From positions 3,931,388-3,995,387 of the forward strand of contig AP019702.1 of assembly GCA_006739055.1 (NCBI GenBank): a DNA stretch of 64,000 nt. The letters run 5' to 3'. The notes under the pieces were generated by a model. The model saw only the letters and a program-made list of their open reading frames with translations, was not told where the DNA came from and did not search any database. Shown in pieces: positions 27,067-37,647 of this stretch; position 1 is the stretch's first letter; each line of letters opens with the position of its first letter. A program made the translations under genes and the position numbers. Source of the stretch: Allostella vacuolata (GTDB lineage: Bacteria; Pseudomonadota; Alphaproteobacteria; ATCC43930; Allostellaceae).

Positions 27067-28920
27067 ATGTTCGCCTGGTTCGAGCGCCGCATAGACCCGT
27101 TCAAGCCGGCACCGGTGGCCCAGCCGCCGGGCGGGCTGATCGCGTTCTACTGGCACTTCGTGCGGCAGGTATGGCCGGTGTTCGCGGCCCTGCTGGTCAC
27201 CGGCGGCATCGTGGCGCTGCTCGAGGTCGCGATGTTCCGCTACGTCGCGAAGATCATCGACCTGCTCAAGGACACCGAGCCCGCGCGCTTCTTCGCCGAG
27301 CATGGCTGGAGCCTGCTCGGCATGGCGGCACTCGTCCTGCTGCTGCGCCCGCTGCTGGGCCTGGTCCACGACATGATCGTGCGCCAGACGGTGGTGCCCA
27401 GCCTGACCAGCATGGTGCGCTGGCAGGGCCACCGCTACCTCGTCCGCCAGAGTCTCGGCTTCTTCCAGAACGACTTCGCCGGCCGGCTCGCGACCCGCGT
27501 GCTGCAGACCGGCGTGTCGCTGCGCGAGTCGGTAATGGAGCTGGTCGGCTCCGTCTGGTTCGTCGTCGTCTACGCGGTCAGCGCCATCATCCTGTTCGCC
27601 GAGGCCGACCCGTGGCTGGCGGTGCCGCTGGTCGTGTGGATCGCCCTCTATGTCGCGACGCTGGCGGTCATGGTGCCGCGGGTGCGCGAGCGGGCCCGGG
27701 CCGCGTCCGAGACCCGCTCGGCCCTGACCGGGCGGATCGTCGACAGCTACACCAACATCTCCACGGTCAAGCTGTTCGCCCACGCCGAGCGCGAGGACGC
27801 CTATGTCCGCCGCGCGGTCGAGCGCAACACCGATGCGATCCGCGCCCAGCTGCGCATGGTGACGGTGATGAGCGGCATCATCTCGGCCCTCAACTGCGCC
27901 CTGATCGGGGCCACGGTCGGGCTGGCGGTGTGGCTGTGGACGCTGGGCGCGGTCAGCCAGGGGGCGATCGCGCTGACCGCCGGGCTCGCCATCCGCCTCT
28001 ACAACATGTCCGGCTGGGTCATGTGGGTGGTCACCGGCATCTTCGAGAACATGGGCGTCGTCCAGGAGGGAATGGAGACGCTGGCCCGGCCGCACACGGT
28101 GGTCGACCGGCCGGCCGCCCCGGCCCTGCAGGTGACGCGGGGCGAGATCGCGTTCGACCATGTCCGCTTCCACTATGGCCGCCCGTCGGGGGTGATCGAC
28201 GACCTGTCGCTGGTGGTGCGGCCGGGCGAGCGGCTGGGGCTGGTCGGGCGGTCGGGTGCGGGCAAGTCGACCCTGGTCAACCTGCTGCTGCGCTTCCACG
28301 ACCTGGAGGGCGGGCGCATCCTGATCGACGGCCAGGACATCGCCCAGGTCAGCCAGGAGAGCCTGCGCGGCGCGATCGGGGTGGTGACCCAGGATACTTC
28401 CCTCCTCCACCGCTCCGTGCGCGACAACATCCGCTACGGCCGGCCCGAGGCCGACGAGGAGATGATCCGAAAGGCCGCCGCCCGGGCCCATGCCGACCTC
28501 TTCATCCCCGACCTGGTCGACCTGCGCGGTCGCACCGGGCTCGACGCCCATGTCGGCGAGCGCGGGGTGAAGCTGTCGGGCGGGCAGCGGCAGCGGGTGG
28601 CGATCGCCCGCGTCCTGCTCAAGGACGCGCCCATCCTGGTCCTCGACGAGGCGACCTCCGCGCTCGATTCCGAGGTCGAGGCGGCGATCCAGGAGGATCT
28701 GGATGCGCTGATGGAGGGCAAGACCGTCATCGCCATCGCCCACCGCCTGTCGACCATCGCGCGGATGGACCGGCTGGTGGTGCTGGACCGGGGCCGGGTC
28801 GTGGAAACGGGCACCCATGCCGAACTGGTCGCCGCCGGCGGCATCTATGCCGGCCTGTGGCAGCGCCAGTCGGGCGGCTTCCTGGGCGCCGAGCCGAGCC
28901 AGGCCCAGGCGGCCGACTGA
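27067..28920 (+). CDS. ABC exporter, fused membrane and ATPase domains
   Basis: 617-aa homodimeric type IV exporter half. Six-helix membrane domain about residues 25-340, ATPase about 355-600 with Walker [12 protein letters not shown]-loop VVTQDTSLL, signature [15 protein letters not shown], Walker [13 protein letters not shown] and H-loop AIAHRLST. Substrate is not evident; the family includes lipid, peptide and drug exporters. Its 3' end lies 3 bp from the convergent nsrR stop. Confidence 0.94.
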   Translation: MFAWFERRIDPFKPAPVAQPPGGLIAFYWHFVRQVWPVFAALLVTGGIVALLEVAMFRYVAKIIDLLKDTEPARFFAEHGWSLLGMAALVLLLRPLLGLVHDMIVRQTVVPSLTSMVRWQGHRYLVRQSLGFFQNDFAGRLATRVLQTGVSLRESVMELVGSVWFVVVYAVSAIILFAEADPWLAVPLVVWIALYVATLAVMVPRVRERARAASETRSALTGRIVDSYTNISTVKLFAHAEREDAYVRRAVERNTDAIRAQLRMVTVMSGIISALNCALIGATVGLAVWLWTLGAVSQGAIALTAGLAIRLYNMSGWVMWVVTGIFENMGVVQEGMETLARPHTVVDRPAAPALQVTRGEIAFDHVRFHYGRPSGVIDDLSLVVRPGERLGLVGRSGAGKSTLVNLLLRFHDLEGGRILIDGQDIAQVSQESLRGAIGVVTQDTSLLHRSVRDNIRYGRPEADEEMIRKAAARAHADLFIPDLVDLRGRTGLDAHVGERGVKLSGGQRQRVAIARVLLKDAPILVLDEATSALDSEVEAAIQEDLDALMEGKTVIAIAHRLSTIARMDRLVVLDRGRVVETGTHAELVAAGGIYAGLWQRQSGGFLGAEPSQAQAAD

Positions 28921-28923
28921 TCC

Positions 28924-29364
28924 CTACGACCCGCCGGCCCGCGGCGGATCGCGCAGGAACAGGTCCGCCAGGTCCTGGCGGCGGGCCAGCAGGTCGGCCA
29001 GCGTGTAGCGATCGAGCACCTGGAGGAACGCCTCCAGCGCCTCGCGCAGCACGCCCGTCAGCCCGCAGGCCGGCGCGATCACGCAAGTGCCGCACTCGAC
29101 GAGGTCGAAATCCACCTCGGTGTGGCGCACCACCTGCCCGACATTGACGAGGCCCGGGTCCCGGGCGAGGCGGATGCCGCCGAGCCGGCCGCGCACGCTG
29201 GCCACGTAGCCCGCCCGGACGAGATCGTTCACCACCTTCATCAGATGGTTCTGGGATACGTCGTAGGCGCGCGCGATCTCGGCGATCGAGCATAGCCGCT
29301 CGGGCCGGGCGCCCAGGTAGAGCAGCACCCGCATGGCATAATCGGTGTAGCGCGTCAGGCGCAT
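28924..29364 (-). CDS. nsrR: Rrf2-family regulator NsrR (nitric-oxide sensing repressor)
   Basis: 146-aa Rrf2 regulator starting at the ATG at 29364 (MRLTRYTDYAMRVLLYLGAR). Winged helix-turn-helix about residues 25-70 with SQNHLMKVVNDLVRAGYV and RGRLGGIRLA. Three cysteines at 91, 94 and 100 (VECGTCVIAPAC) match the NsrR iron-sulfur ligand region, including the APACGL context; IscR and CymR spacings differ. NsrR loses DNA binding when NO attacks its cluster. It is divergent from the alternative oxidase gene, and an NsrR-like operator lies between them. A C-terminal TLADLL stretch is also typical of NsrR. Confidence 0.9.
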   Translation of the reverse strand: MRLTRYTDYAMRVLLYLGARPERLCSIAEIARAYDVSQNHLMKVVNDLVRAGYVASVRGRLGGIRLARDPGLVNVGQVVRHTEVDFDLVECGTCVIAPACGLTGVLREALEAFLQVLDRYTLADLLARRQDLADLFLRDPPRAGGS

Positions 29365-29406
29365 CGGAGCTCCCGCGTCGGAGGCCAATCGGTCGCAGTT
29401 TTATAC

Positions 29407-29423
29407 ATGTATTTTTGATGCAT
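29407..29423. promoter_or_regulatory. NsrR-box operator between nsrR and aox
   Basis: ATGTATTTTTGATGCAT matches the enterobacterial NsrR core ATGYATTTNAAATRCAT at 14 of 16 informative positions. It sits inside a larger inverted repeat with arms TTATACATGTAT (29401-29412) and ATGCATGTATAA (29418-29429), one mismatch between arms. The site is AT-rich in a GC-rich genome and lies 43 bp from the nsrR start and 96 bp from the aox start, suited to control both. Confidence 0.85.
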
Positions 29424-29518
29424 GTATAAGCGAGCAGGATTAAAAAAGACCCATCGCCTTCGCAGGCGCTTCCATCCGGGTCGCACCCATCCTGCGACCC
29501 GACCCGAGGAGAAGAACC

Positions 29519-30205
29519 ATGCAGACCGCCCCCGTCGTCGACCTGGGCATCCACCACCGGCCGGCCGACCTGCCCGACCGCGTCGCGCTCGGCTTCACCA
29601 AGCTGCTGCGCTTCTGCGCCGACACCTTCTTTGCCAGGCGCTACGGCCACCGCGCGATCGTTCTGGAGACCGTGGCCGCGGTGCCGGGGATGGTCGGCGC
29701 GACCCTGACCCACCTGCGCTGCCTGCGCCGCATGTCCGACGATCACGGGTGGATCCGCACCCTGATGGAAGAGGCCGAGAACGAGCGCATGCACCTCATG
29801 ACCTTCGTCAAGGTGGCCCAGCCGACGGTGTTCGAGCGGCTGGTGATCCTGGGCGTGCAGTGGGTCTTCTACCTCGCCTTCTTCGGCCTCTACCTCGTCA
29901 GCGCCAGGACCGCGCACCGCGTCGTCGGCTATTTCGAGGAAGAAGCGGTGATCAGCTACACCCACTACCTCCGGGAGATCGACGAGGGCCGGTCTCCCAA
30001 CGTCCCCGCCCCGGCAATCGCCCGGCACTATTGGAAGCTGCCCGACGACGCCACGCTCCGCGACGTCGTGCTGGTCGTCCGCGCCGACGAGGCGCATCAT
30101 CGCGACGTCAACCACGGCTTCGCCGACGTGCTGGCCGGGCTGCCGGCCGCCGGGCGGGTCGCGCCCTATCCGGAGCATGCCGACGACATCCGGCAGGGCG
30201 CCTGA
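29519..30205 (+). CDS. aox: Alternative oxidase (cyanide- and NO-resistant ubiquinol oxidase)
   Basis: 228-aa di-iron ubiquinol oxidase, a non-proton-pumping terminal oxidase on the inner membrane. All six metal ligands are visible: Glu50 (VLETVA), Glu89 and His92 (ENERMHL), Glu141 (YFEEEAVIS), Glu191 and His194 (RADEAHH). Conserved AOX stretches include [13 protein letters not shown] and YTHYLREID. The ATG follows GAGGAGAAG. Bacterial length is normal, lacking the plant regulatory extension. It forms an apparent operon with the DUF1971 gene (1-bp gap) and stands divergent from nsrR, implying induction by NO. Confidence 0.96.
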   Translation: MQTAPVVDLGIHHRPADLPDRVALGFTKLLRFCADTFFARRYGHRAIVLETVAAVPGMVGATLTHLRCLRRMSDDHGWIRTLMEEAENERMHLMTFVKVAQPTVFERLVILGVQWVFYLAFFGLYLVSARTAHRVVGYFEEEAVISYTHYLREIDEGRSPNVPAPAIARHYWKLPDDATLRDVVLVVRADEAHHRDVNHGFADVLAGLPAAGRVAPYPEHADDIRQGA

Positions 30206-30206
30206 C

Positions 30207-30488
30207 ATGGCCCGGCCCTACCGGTCGACGCCCGTCTTCGACGAAACGACGCTCCCCGCCGCCCTGCGCGGGGAGCATCGCACCAAGGCCGGCGTCTGGG
30301 GCGTGGTACGGGTGCTCGAGGGACGGCTACGGCTCGCCTACATCGAGCCGCCATCGGAAACCGTGGTGGTCCCGGGCCGGCCCGGGATTATCCTGCCCGA
30401 CCACCCGCATCTGGTGGAGCCGCTCGGCCCCATGCGCATGCAGGTCGACTTCTACGACGAACCCCCGCCGGACGGCGGTGGCGATTGA
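30207..30488 (+). CDS. DUF1971 (YeaR/TehB-like) protein
   Basis: 93-aa small cupin-like protein of the DUF1971 family, to which E. coli YeaR belongs (known to be NO/nitrite-responsive and NsrR-controlled). Visible features: YRSTPVFDETTLPAAL at the N-terminus, KAGVWGVVRVLEGRLRLAYI, and GIILPDHPHLVEPLGPMRMQ at the C-terminus, where histidines could bind metal. ATG at 30207 is one base after the aox stop, so expression is coupled. Biochemical role is unknown in the family. Its stop codon lies within an FNR/FixK box for the next gene. Confidence 0.9.
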   Translation: MARPYRSTPVFDETTLPAALRGEHRTKAGVWGVVRVLEGRLRLAYIEPPSETVVVPGRPGIILPDHPHLVEPLGPMRMQVDFYDEPPPDGGGD

Positions 30489-30498
30489 CCCAGGTCAA
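30485..30498 (+). promoter_or_regulatory. FNR/FixK-type box upstream of eRF1-like gene
   Basis: TTGACCCAGGTCAA is a perfect match to the alphaproteobacterial FixK/FnrN consensus TTGAYNNNNRTCAA and a full palindrome in both 5-base arms. It overlaps the DUF1971 stop. A start point 41 bp downstream of the centre would fall near 30533, just before the GGAGGG ribosome site (30541) and the ATG at 30550, the class II activation geometry. Confidence 0.82.
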
Positions 30499-30549
30499 TG
30501 GCGGGCCGGCCGGATGGCCCTATCCAGGACCAGGACTTCCGGAGGGTAC

Positions 30550-30945
30550 ATGCCGCACCACCATCACGCCGTCGTCTGGCTCGATCACCATGAAGCCCGC
30601 GTCTTCGCCTTCGGGCACGACGAGGCCGACCGCACCGTCCTGCATGCCCATGGCCAGTACGGCAATCTTCGCCATGACGCAGGCCGCCTGATGGGCCGCA
30701 AGGCGCCCGCCGACCGGGCCTTCCTCGACGCGATCGTCAACACCGTGAAGGCGGCGCCGGAGATCCTGATCACCGGCCCGGGCACCGCCAAGCTGGAACT
30801 GCTGAAGCATGTGCACGACACCGCCCCCGGCCTGGTCGAGCAGATCGTCGGGGTCGAGACCGTCGACCATCCGACCGACAACCAGATCCTGGCCCATGCC
30901 CGCACCTACTTCCTGCGCCAGGACCGCATGCGGCCGCAACTCTGA
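30550..30945 (+). CDS. eRF1-like small protein ('translational machinery protein')
   Basis: 131 aa. Begins with a histidine-rich MPHHHHAVVWLDHHEARVFA and continues with a compact alpha/beta domain (EILITGPGTAKLELLKHVHD, then VVGVE-like QIVGVETVDHPTD). These small bacterial proteins resemble the eRF1/Pelota domain 3 fold and are commonly annotated as translational machinery proteins, but their function is unproven. ATG at 30550 has a strong GGAGGG. The perfect FNR/FixK box upstream suggests induction under low oxygen, consistent with ribosome protection or hibernation, which is inference. Confidence 0.8.
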   Translation: MPHHHHAVVWLDHHEARVFAFGHDEADRTVLHAHGQYGNLRHDAGRLMGRKAPADRAFLDAIVNTVKAAPEILITGPGTAKLELLKHVHDTAPGLVEQIVGVETVDHPTDNQILAHARTYFLRQDRMRPQL

Positions 30946-30964
30946 CGGCAGAGCGGCCGTCAGA
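30941..30964 (+). terminator. Hairpin overlapping the eRF1-like gene stop
   Basis: 9-bp perfect stem TCTGACGGC (30941-30949) / GCCGTCAGA (30956-30964), loop AGAGCG, including the TGA stop. No T-run, but nothing else follows in the transcript before mltA. Confidence 0.5.
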
Positions 30965-31098
30965 AGAGCAACACTACAAGCAGCTTCCGACATTTTTCTG
31001 CCAAAATGCTCGAAGGCGGCCGGCCACGGGTGGCGTCGCGCCGCCTTTCGCCGCTATCTTCCGGCCAGGGGAATCGCAAGCCTGGGGGATGCGGAAAC

Positions 31099-32235
31099 AT
31101 GGGGGGTTGGGGACGCGGCGCGCTGATGGCGGGCCTGGCGGCGATCCTGGCGGCGTGCGGCTCGACCGGCGACAAGGCCGGCAGCGCCGGCAGCTGGGGG
31201 TCAGGGCGCAGCGCACCGGTGGCGGGCGGGCCGGTCGATCCGGTCTACGCGCCGCTGCCGGGATGGGGCCATGACGACGCCACCGCGGCGCTCGCCGCCT
31301 TCCGGGTGTCGTGCGCCCGCCTGACGCGCCAGCCCGCCGGCAACATGCTGGGGCCCGAAGGCATCGCCGGCCGGGCATCCGACTGGCACGAGCCCTGCCG
31401 CGCCGCCGACGGCGTGGAGGGCGGGCCGGTCGCCGCCCGGCGCTTCTTCGAGCGCTGGTTCCTGCCGGTGGCGCTCGGCGGTGGCGAAAGCGGCCTGTTT
31501 ACAGGGTATTACGAGCCGGAGCTGCGCGGGTCCTGGACCCGCACCGCCAGGTACAGCACGCCGCTCTACCGCATGCCGCCCAAGTCGGCGCGGATGCCGA
31601 CGCGCGGCCAGATCCAGAACGGGGCGCTGGCGCGGCGCGGGCTGGAGCTGATGTGGGTCGACGACCCGGTCGATGCCTTCTTCCTGGAGATCCAGGGCTC
31701 GGGGCGGGTCCGCATGACGGACGGCAGCGTGGTGGGCGTCGAGTACGCAGGGCAGAATGGCCACCCCTACCACCCGGTCGGCCGCACCCTCGTGAGCTGG
31801 GGCGAACTGAACCTGGAAAGCGTGTCGATGGCCTCGATCCGCGACTGGATGCGGCGCAACCCCAACCGCATGCGCGAACTGAAGGCGACCAACGCCAGCC
31901 ACATCTTCTTCCGCCAGCGCGAGATCGTGGGCGCGCGCGGCGCCATGGGCGTGCCGCTGACCCCGGGCCGCAGCCTGGCCGTCGACCCGCGCAACGTGCC
32001 GCTCGGCGTGCCGCTGTGGATCGACCTGACCGAGGCGCCGACCAACGACGGCACGCTGCGCCGCCTGGTGGTCGCCCAGGATACCGGCGGCGCCATCAAG
32101 GGCCCCGTGCGCGGCGACGTCTTCTGGGGCGTGGGCGAGCAGGCCGGAGCCGCGGCGGGCGGGATGCGCGCCAACGGCCGGGCCTGGATGCTGGTGCCTC
32201 GCCAGCGCACCGCGGGCGTGTCCGCGGCGCGCTGA
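31099..32235 (+). CDS. mltA: Membrane-bound lytic murein transglycosylase A
   Basis: 378 aa from the ATG at 31099; a lipoprotein signal (ALMAGLAAILAACGS) places it in the outer membrane facing the periplasm. MltA domain: GLFTGYYEPELRGS, DAFFLEIQGSGRVR and the 3D-domain stretch VVAQDTGGAIKGPVRGDVFW, which holds the catalytic Asp of this family. It cleaves glycan strands to 1,6-anhydromuropeptides. Earlier in-frame codons (from 31006) lack a ribosome site and a signal. It converges with the DUF882 peptidoglycan gene. Confidence 0.95.
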   Translation: MGGWGRGALMAGLAAILAACGSTGDKAGSAGSWGSGRSAPVAGGPVDPVYAPLPGWGHDDATAALAAFRVSCARLTRQPAGNMLGPEGIAGRASDWHEPCRAADGVEGGPVAARRFFERWFLPVALGGGESGLFTGYYEPELRGSWTRTARYSTPLYRMPPKSARMPTRGQIQNGALARRGLELMWVDDPVDAFFLEIQGSGRVRMTDGSVVGVEYAGQNGHPYHPVGRTLVSWGELNLESVSMASIRDWMRRNPNRMRELKATNASHIFFRQREIVGARGAMGVPLTPGRSLAVDPRNVPLGVPLWIDLTEAPTNDGTLRRLVVAQDTGGAIKGPVRGDVFWGVGEQAGAAAGGMRANGRAWMLVPRQRTAGVSAAR

Positions 32236-32256
32236 GGGGGCATTCCGGCCCCGGCC

Positions 32257-32835
32257 CTACCAGGCCCGGGCCGGCCCGACGTCGAGGTGCAGGAATCCGG
32301 CGCGCGGATAGGCACCGACCCCGCCCCGTTCCAGCTTGACCGCGACCTGGCGCACCGCCAGCAGGTTGCGGTCGGGCAGCACCACGTCGAAGGCCTGGCC
32401 GCGGGTGTGGTAGCTGTTGCGCGCGACCGACCGATCGCCGCGGCGCCGGGCCCGGTTCGTCTCCGGCGAGCGGTAGGCCGACACGATCTTGGTCGGCTGC
32501 CCGTCGTCGAGCCGCACCGCCGCCTGCAGGTCATGCAGGTAGTCGTAGAGGCCGGGGTCCATCTTGGCCACCCGGCCCGAGCGGTAGTCGCGCAGGAAGC
32601 GGCTCAGCGTCTGGAGGGCATCCGGGCGGTAGCGGCCCTCCCGGAAATAGACGACATCGACGGTTTCCAGCGTGTTGACATTGTGCAGGTGCAGCCGGCG
32701 ATCGGGCTGCGCCTCGGCCACCACGGCAAGCGCCGGGCGGGAGGCGATCACGGCCAGGCTGGCTGCCAGGCCGCAAAGCAGTCGACGGCGCGACGGCATC
32801 CCCATGCCGCCGACACCATTCGGCTGATCGGTCAT
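32257..32835 (-). CDS. DUF882 / YcbK-like peptidase M15 family protein, Tat-exported
   Basis: 192 aa from the ATG at 32835. The N-terminus has a twin-arginine signal (MPSRRRLLCGLAASLAVIAS). The DUF882 domain shows LHLHNVNTLETVDVVYFREG, then AAVRLDDGQPTKIVSAYRSP and metal-ligand-like HTRGQAFDVVLPD and FLHLDVG, as in M15/LAS metallopeptidases. It probably trims peptidoglycan cross-links. It lies downstream of the YcbB-type transpeptidase on the same strand (134-bp gap), as often seen for this pair in alphaproteobacteria. Confidence 0.9.
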   Translation of the reverse strand: MTDQPNGVGGMGMPSRRRLLCGLAASLAVIASRPALAVVAEAQPDRRLHLHNVNTLETVDVVYFREGRYRPDALQTLSRFLRDYRSGRVAKMDPGLYDYLHDLQAAVRLDDGQPTKIVSAYRSPETNRARRRGDRSVARNSYHTRGQAFDVVLPDRNLLAVRQVAVKLERGGVGAYPRAGFLHLDVGPARAW

Positions 32836-32968
32836 AAAGAAACTCCCCAAGCTCTGATGAGCCCTCGTCCCGGAACGGACGCGGGCGTGCGGCCCTGGCG
32901 TCATGCCCCCCAGCGATGACGGGCCGCAGGCGACCCTGGAACGGGCCGCCGAAGTCCATGTCGGCGTG

Positions 32969-34611
32969 CTACCCCTCTTTCTCCTTGGTACCCGGCCCCT
33001 CGGCGCGCAGGCCATAGATGTCGTCGCGGACCACCAGTTCGCCCGAGCCGTCGACCCAGGCGGTCTGATAGACGAGGTAGACCGGCCAGCGCTTGCGCAG
33101 TGCCACCGTGCGGGTCTCGCCCACCTCGATCGCAGCGTTCAGGCGCTCGGGCGGCCACCCCGCCGCCTGATCGGAAAGCAAGAGTTCTGCCAGCTCGACC
33201 GGCTTCTCCAGCCGGATGCAGCCCGAGCTGAAATTGCGGGCGCTGCGGTTGAAGAGATGGCGGTCGGGCGTGTCGTGCAGGTAGATCGCGTGCTGGTTGG
33301 CCATGTTGAACTTGATCCGGCCCAGCGCGTTCTTCGGCCCCGGATCCTGCCGCACCCGCACCGACCCCATCGGCGACGACAGCCGGACGGTGTCGACCAT
33401 CGACAGCGGCACCTCCGGCGCGCTCTGGCTCCATCCCGCCAGGACGCGATAGCCCTTTTCCGCGAAGTAGCCCGGATGGCTGCGCAGCTTGGGGAAGAGG
33501 TCTTCCTTGGCCAGCTTCTCGGGCGCGTTCCAGAACGGGTTGAGGACGAGGTCGGTGATGTCGCTGCGCATGATCGGCGTCTGCCGGAAGGGCCGGCCGA
33601 CCACCACCTTCATGGTCATCACCGACTGCCCGCCGCGCATGACGTTGAGGTCGTAGCCCGCCATGTTGACGACGATGTGGTCCGGCTCCAGATGCCGCGG
33701 CATCCAGCGCAGGCGCTCCATGTTCTCGGCCACGATGCGGCGCCGCTCGCGGTCGTCCATGTTGAGCGCCCACAGCGTGCGACCGCCGACCAGCCCGTCG
33801 TCGAGCAGCGCCAGCCGGCGCTGGTAGCGGCGCACGGCGCGCGTCAGCCCCTCGTCGTAGCGGGACCAGTCGCCACCCTCGGCATAGTTGGGGACCGCGA
33901 ACGCCAGTTCCTCGGCTTCCGACCACTCGCCCTCGGCCTCGATGCGCTCGCGCACCGGGGCGACGCGCGGGTCGCGCACCCCCGGTCGCAGGATCGGGCC
34001 CTCGGCGATGGCCTTCTCCGCGGGCCCGGTGCCGGCGTCGAGCTTGGCCAGCGCGGCGCGCAGCTTGGCGTATTGCGGATGCGGCGGACGGACGCCGTCC
34101 ACCAGCCGGGCGAGCCCGGCCGCATCCGCCTGGGCGGCGCCCGCCAGGAACTTCGCCAGGTCGAGTCGCTCGTGCCGGCGGCTCAGGCTCTCGTCGACGA
34201 CCTTGGCATCGGGCCGGCCGTACCAGAGGTCGTGGGCATAGGCGGCAAGCCCGCGGGTCAGCGCCACGTCGAGCGCGGCCCGGGCGGCGTCGCCCTGCCC
34301 CTGCCAGCCTGCCTCGACCGGGCCGGCATAGCGGCCGGCATCCATGCCGTCGGTGGTGGCGGCCTGCAGCAGGGCGCGCACGGCGGCGGCGCGGGCCGGC
34401 TGGTCGACCCAGACCGGCCGGTTGCGCCGCGCCCGGTAGAGATCGCCGACCGCGCTGCGCACGGCGGCCGGGGCCGCCTCGGCCCCGCGCTGGGCCTGGG
34501 CCAGCACCGCCGGGACGGCCTGGGCGACGTCGGCCCGGGCGGCGGGGGAAAGGGTCAGGAAGGCGGCCAGCAGGAGGCCGCCGAAGCGAATGGACGAGCC
34601 CGACAGTCGCA

Positions 34612-34612
<1 letters not shown>
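32969..34612 (-). CDS. L,D-transpeptidase, YcbB-type with peptidoglycan-binding region
   Basis: 547 aa from the ATG at 34612; Sec signal peptide MRLSGSSIRFGGLLLAAFLT, cleavage near ARA-D. A middle scaffold (about residues 60-270) and peptidoglycan-binding-like segment (AVRRYQRRLALLDDGLVGGR) precede the YkuD domain. The active site is HDTPDRHLFNRSARNFSSGC ending in the nucleophilic Cys, followed by IRLEKPVEL. It forms 3-3 cross-links in the periplasm. Its start overlaps the M17 aminopeptidase stop (TGATG), an odd operon partner for a cell-wall enzyme. Confidence 0.93.
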
Positions 34613-35988
<1,376 letters not shown>

Positions 35989-36113
35989 GGGGGGCGGACT
36001 CGCGTCTTGTAGGGGACGAGGCAGTGTCTACCCCGAGCCGCCACCGAAGTCACGGTTGCGTCCGGTCGCAGGTTTCCTCTAACTCGTGCCTCGCCAACGA
36101 GAGGGGATCAACG

Positions 36114-36767
36114 GTGGCGGATCTGACGATCTATATCGGCAACAAGAACTACTCCTCGTGGTCGCTGCGGGGATGGCTGATGCTGAAGGCAAGCGGGATC
36201 GAATTCGACGAGGTGGTCATCGCCCTCGACGAGCCGACCACGCGCGAGACCATCGTGCGCCACTCGCCCTCCGGCCGCGTACCGGTCATCAAGCATGGCG
36301 ACCGCGTCGTCTGGGACACGCTGGCAATCGGCGAGTACCTGGCCGAGCTGGTCCCGGAGGCCGGGCTGTGGCCCGCCGACCAGACCGCGCGCGCGGTCGC
36401 CCGCTCGGTCTCGGCCGAGATGCATTCCGGCTTCCAGGCGCTGCGCGAGCACTTCCCGATGAACATGCGCAGCACCTTCTCCGAGCGATATCCCAACGCC
36501 GGCGCCCAGGCGGACATCAACCGCATCTCGGCCATCTGGCGGGACTGCCGGCGCCGCTTCGGCGGCACGGGCGAGTTCCTGTTCGGCGAGTTCACCATCG
36601 CCGACGCCATGTTCGCGCCCGTGTGCAGCCGCTTCCGCACCTACAAGATCGAGATGGACGAGGTCGGCCAGGCCTATTGCGACGCGATCTGGAACCGGCC
36701 CGCGGTACAGGAATGGCTGCAGGCGGCACGCAAGGAGCCGATGGTCATTCCCGCCGCCGAATTCTGA
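36114..36767 (+). CDS. Glutathione S-transferase family protein
   Basis: 217 aa from the GTG at 36114, preceded by GAGAGGGG. N-terminal thioredoxin-like domain: LTIYIGNKNYSSWSLRGWLM with a Ser-rich active-site loop, and cis-Pro region GRVPVIKHGD, then DTLAIGEYLAE. C-terminal helical domain has the folding box GEFTIADAMFAPV. Role is probably detoxification or redox; no specific substrate. The next gene starts 16 bp later, so cotranscription is likely. Confidence 0.9.
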   Translation: MADLTIYIGNKNYSSWSLRGWLMLKASGIEFDEVVIALDEPTTRETIVRHSPSGRVPVIKHGDRVVWDTLAIGEYLAELVPEAGLWPADQTARAVARSVSAEMHSGFQALREHFPMNMRSTFSERYPNAGAQADINRISAIWRDCRRRFGGTGEFLFGEFTIADAMFAPVCSRFRTYKIEMDEVGQAYCDAIWNRPAVQEWLQAARKEPMVIPAAEF

Positions 36768-36783
36768 CGGGACAGGAGCCCCC

Positions 36784-37647
36784 ATGCATTGGACCCCTCG
36801 GCGCGAACGCTTCCGCGCCATCCTGGCGGGCGACCGCTGCGTCCATCCGGGCTCCGTCTCGGACCCGATCTCGGCCCGGATCGCCGAGGATCTGGGCTTC
36901 GAGATCGGCATGTTCGCGGGCTCGATCGGCGCCATGGCGGTGATCGGCGCGCCGGACCTGATCACCCTGACGCTGTCGGAGTTCGCCCAGCAGGCCTATC
37001 GCATCGGCCGGGCCGGCAACCTGCCGCTGCTGGTCGACGCCGACCACGGCTACGGCAACGCGCTCAACGTCAAGCGCACGGTGGAGGAGCTGGAGTCGGC
37101 CGGGGTCGCCGCGCTGACGATCGAGGACACCGACCTGCCGCAGCCCTTCGGCACGGTCGGCCGGACCCGGCTGATCCCGCTCGAGGAAGGTGTCGGCAAG
37201 ATGAAGGCCGCGCTGGCCGGCCGCCAGGACCCGTCCCTCGCCGTCATCGGCCGCACCAGTGCCGTGCAGGTGACCGGCATCGACGACGCGGTCGCCCGCG
37301 CGCGGGCCTACGAGGCGGCCGGGGTCGACGCCCTCTTCTTCACCGGGGTCAAGGCGAAGGCCGAGATCGAGGCGATCCAGGCAGCCGTGCGCATCCCGCT
37401 CATCCTGGGCGGCACGGTGCCGGCGCTGCGCGACCGCGACCTCTTGTCGAGCCTCGGCGTGCGCATCTGCCTGCAGGGCCACCAGCCCTATGCCGCGGCC
37501 GTCCAGGCGACCTATGCGACCCTGAAGGCGCTGCGCGACGGTGCCGACCCGGACAGCCTGCCGGGCGTCGCCCCGGCCGAACTCATGAAACGGGTGACGC
37601 GAGAGGACGAGCACCGCCGCTGGATGAAGGACTGGCTGGGGGGCTGA
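36784..37647 (+). CDS. Isocitrate lyase/PEP mutase superfamily, oxaloacetate decarboxylase-like
   Basis: 287-aa TIM-barrel enzyme. Key stretches: HPGSVSDPISARIAEDLGFE, LPLLVDADHGYGNALNVKRT (metal-binding Asp in DADHGYGN) and AALTIEDTDLPQPFG. The KKCGH-type motif of isocitrate lyases is absent, and the overall pattern resembles the PA4872-type oxaloacetate decarboxylases. It would convert oxaloacetate to pyruvate and CO2. Its last 65 bases overlap the 3' end of opgH on the other strand. Confidence 0.87.
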   Translation: MHWTPRRERFRAILAGDRCVHPGSVSDPISARIAEDLGFEIGMFAGSIGAMAVIGAPDLITLTLSEFAQQAYRIGRAGNLPLLVDADHGYGNALNVKRTVEELESAGVAALTIEDTDLPQPFGTVGRTRLIPLEEGVGKMKAALAGRQDPSLAVIGRTSAVQVTGIDDAVARARAYEAAGVDALFFTGVKAKAEIEAIQAAVRIPLILGGTVPALRDRDLLSSLGVRICLQGHQPYAAAVQATYATLKALRDGADPDSLPGVAPAELMKRVTREDEHRRWMKDWLGG

